A DNA stretch of 64,000 bases, taken from the NCBI GenBank assembly GCA_963848675.1, contig CAWKEY010000031.1, positions 62,001-126,000 of the forward strand, written 5' to 3'. Every line of letters begins with the position of its first letter. Within the stretch, counting starts at the first letter, position 1. The notes below the pieces were generated by a model, which searched no databases, was not told where the DNA came from, and saw nothing but the letters and a program-made list of their open reading frames with translations. Positions 63,774 through 64,000 of this stretch are shown piece by piece. The DNA is from CAWKEY01 sp963848675 (GTDB taxonomy: Bacteria; Pseudomonadota; Gammaproteobacteria; Methylococcales; Methylomonadaceae). Position numbers and translations under genes: made by a program.

Positions 63774-64000
63774 TCAACTTAACAATTTCAATACCAGCAC
63801 CAGACCGGAGAACGCCAGAAACACCGCAATAGGCGGTAATGTCAATAGCAATACTTTGCGGTAAAAGGCAAAATCGATATGGGCGTGGTGTTGGACGATT
63901 TGTAGCAGGTTGATGGCGGGCGAAATCGGCAGCAGCACGAACAGTACATCGACAAATTCGTATCCGGACAGCAGTAAAAGAGGCGTGCCGGACAGTAAAA
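63774..64000 (-). CDS. C-terminal fragment of a membrane protein, cut by the window edge
   Basis: The minus strand is open from the right edge to a TGA at 63774-63776. About 74 residues are visible: two to three hydrophobic segments, including YEFVDVLFVLLPISPAINLL and the last helix PPIAVFLAFSGLVLVLKLLS, with the polar HHAHIDFAFYRK between. The family is not recognised (a transporter is plausible). The 82-base distance to crcB on the same strand allows co-transcription. Confidence 0.55.
   Translation of the reverse strand, partial: LLSGTPLLLLSGYEFVDVLFVLLPISPAINLLQIVQHHAHIDFAFYRKVLLLTLPPIAVFLAFSGLVLVLKLLS

Overview
The window reads as chromosomal DNA of a gammaproteobacterium. The dapA-bamC order, purL, glnS, a sigma-32-type heat-shock promoter and bacterial lipoprotein signals support this. 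The combination of phosphoketolase, acetate kinase, glycogen phosphorylase, a chlamydial-type V-ATPase gene set, a fatty acid cis/trans isomerase and a very large multicopper oxidase resembles gammaproteobacterial methanotrophs (Methylococcales). That assignment is inference from gene content; no methane oxidation gene lies in the window and no database search was possible.

Layout. 1-3000: a membrane protein cut by the window edge, an FRG-domain protein, a complete insertion sequence with inverted repeats and a 5-bp target duplication, and a REP-like hairpin. 3067-14020: housekeeping genes (NTF2-like protein, glnS, deaD, a broken yaiI carrying a short inserted element, dapA, bamC, purL, an hsp20 under a sigma-32 promoter). 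14218-19908: a two-gene unit with a 1674-residue multicopper oxidase lipoprotein and a small partner of unknown function. 20160-25135: a nest of mobile DNA. An integrase remnant joins a truncated group II intron; a second group II intron sits exactly behind the YADD catalytic box of the first intron's reverse transcriptase; an IS3-family element sits inside the second reverse transcriptase. 25240-32707: a DUF4160/DUF2442 pair, a frameshifted cti, a QEGLA-motif putative metallopeptidase, and a DUF3300-DUF2950 pair. 32884-43106: a minus-strand carbon and energy storage cluster (ppk2, xfp, glgP, a histidine phosphatase, ackA, glgX), in which ackA is frameshifted near its end and glgX is a pseudogene. 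43362-50744: a seven-gene V/A-type ATPase operon in the order B-D-I-K-E-DUF2764-A. 50964-56293: a phosphate permease remnant, lipoproteins, a DUF4105 protein, an AI-2E-type permease and a SYLF lipoprotein. 56396-62302: an IS200/IS605 remnant followed by a three-gene RND efflux operon, whose pump gene contains an in-frame hairpin element. 62694-63691: a fluoride channel gene fused to a degenerate second repeat, overlapped by a DUF190 gene. A membrane protein fragment runs off the right edge.

How genes work together. The storage cluster could turn glycogen into glucose 1-phosphate and, through phosphoketolase, into acetyl phosphate that acetate kinase converts to ATP; PPK2 adds polyphosphate-nucleotide exchange. 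The adjacent rotary ATPase carries the residues of a Na+-binding rotor ring and could interconvert this ATP with an ion gradient. The breakage of glgX and the damage to ackA suggest that part of this module is decaying in this strain, or that this region carries sequence errors.

The most unusual single observation is the CrcB protein. Its C-terminal half repeats TM2-TM4 of its N-terminal half without gaps, lacks TM1, and has lost the pore phenylalanines. This predicts a single-chain antiparallel fluoride channel with a degenerate second half.
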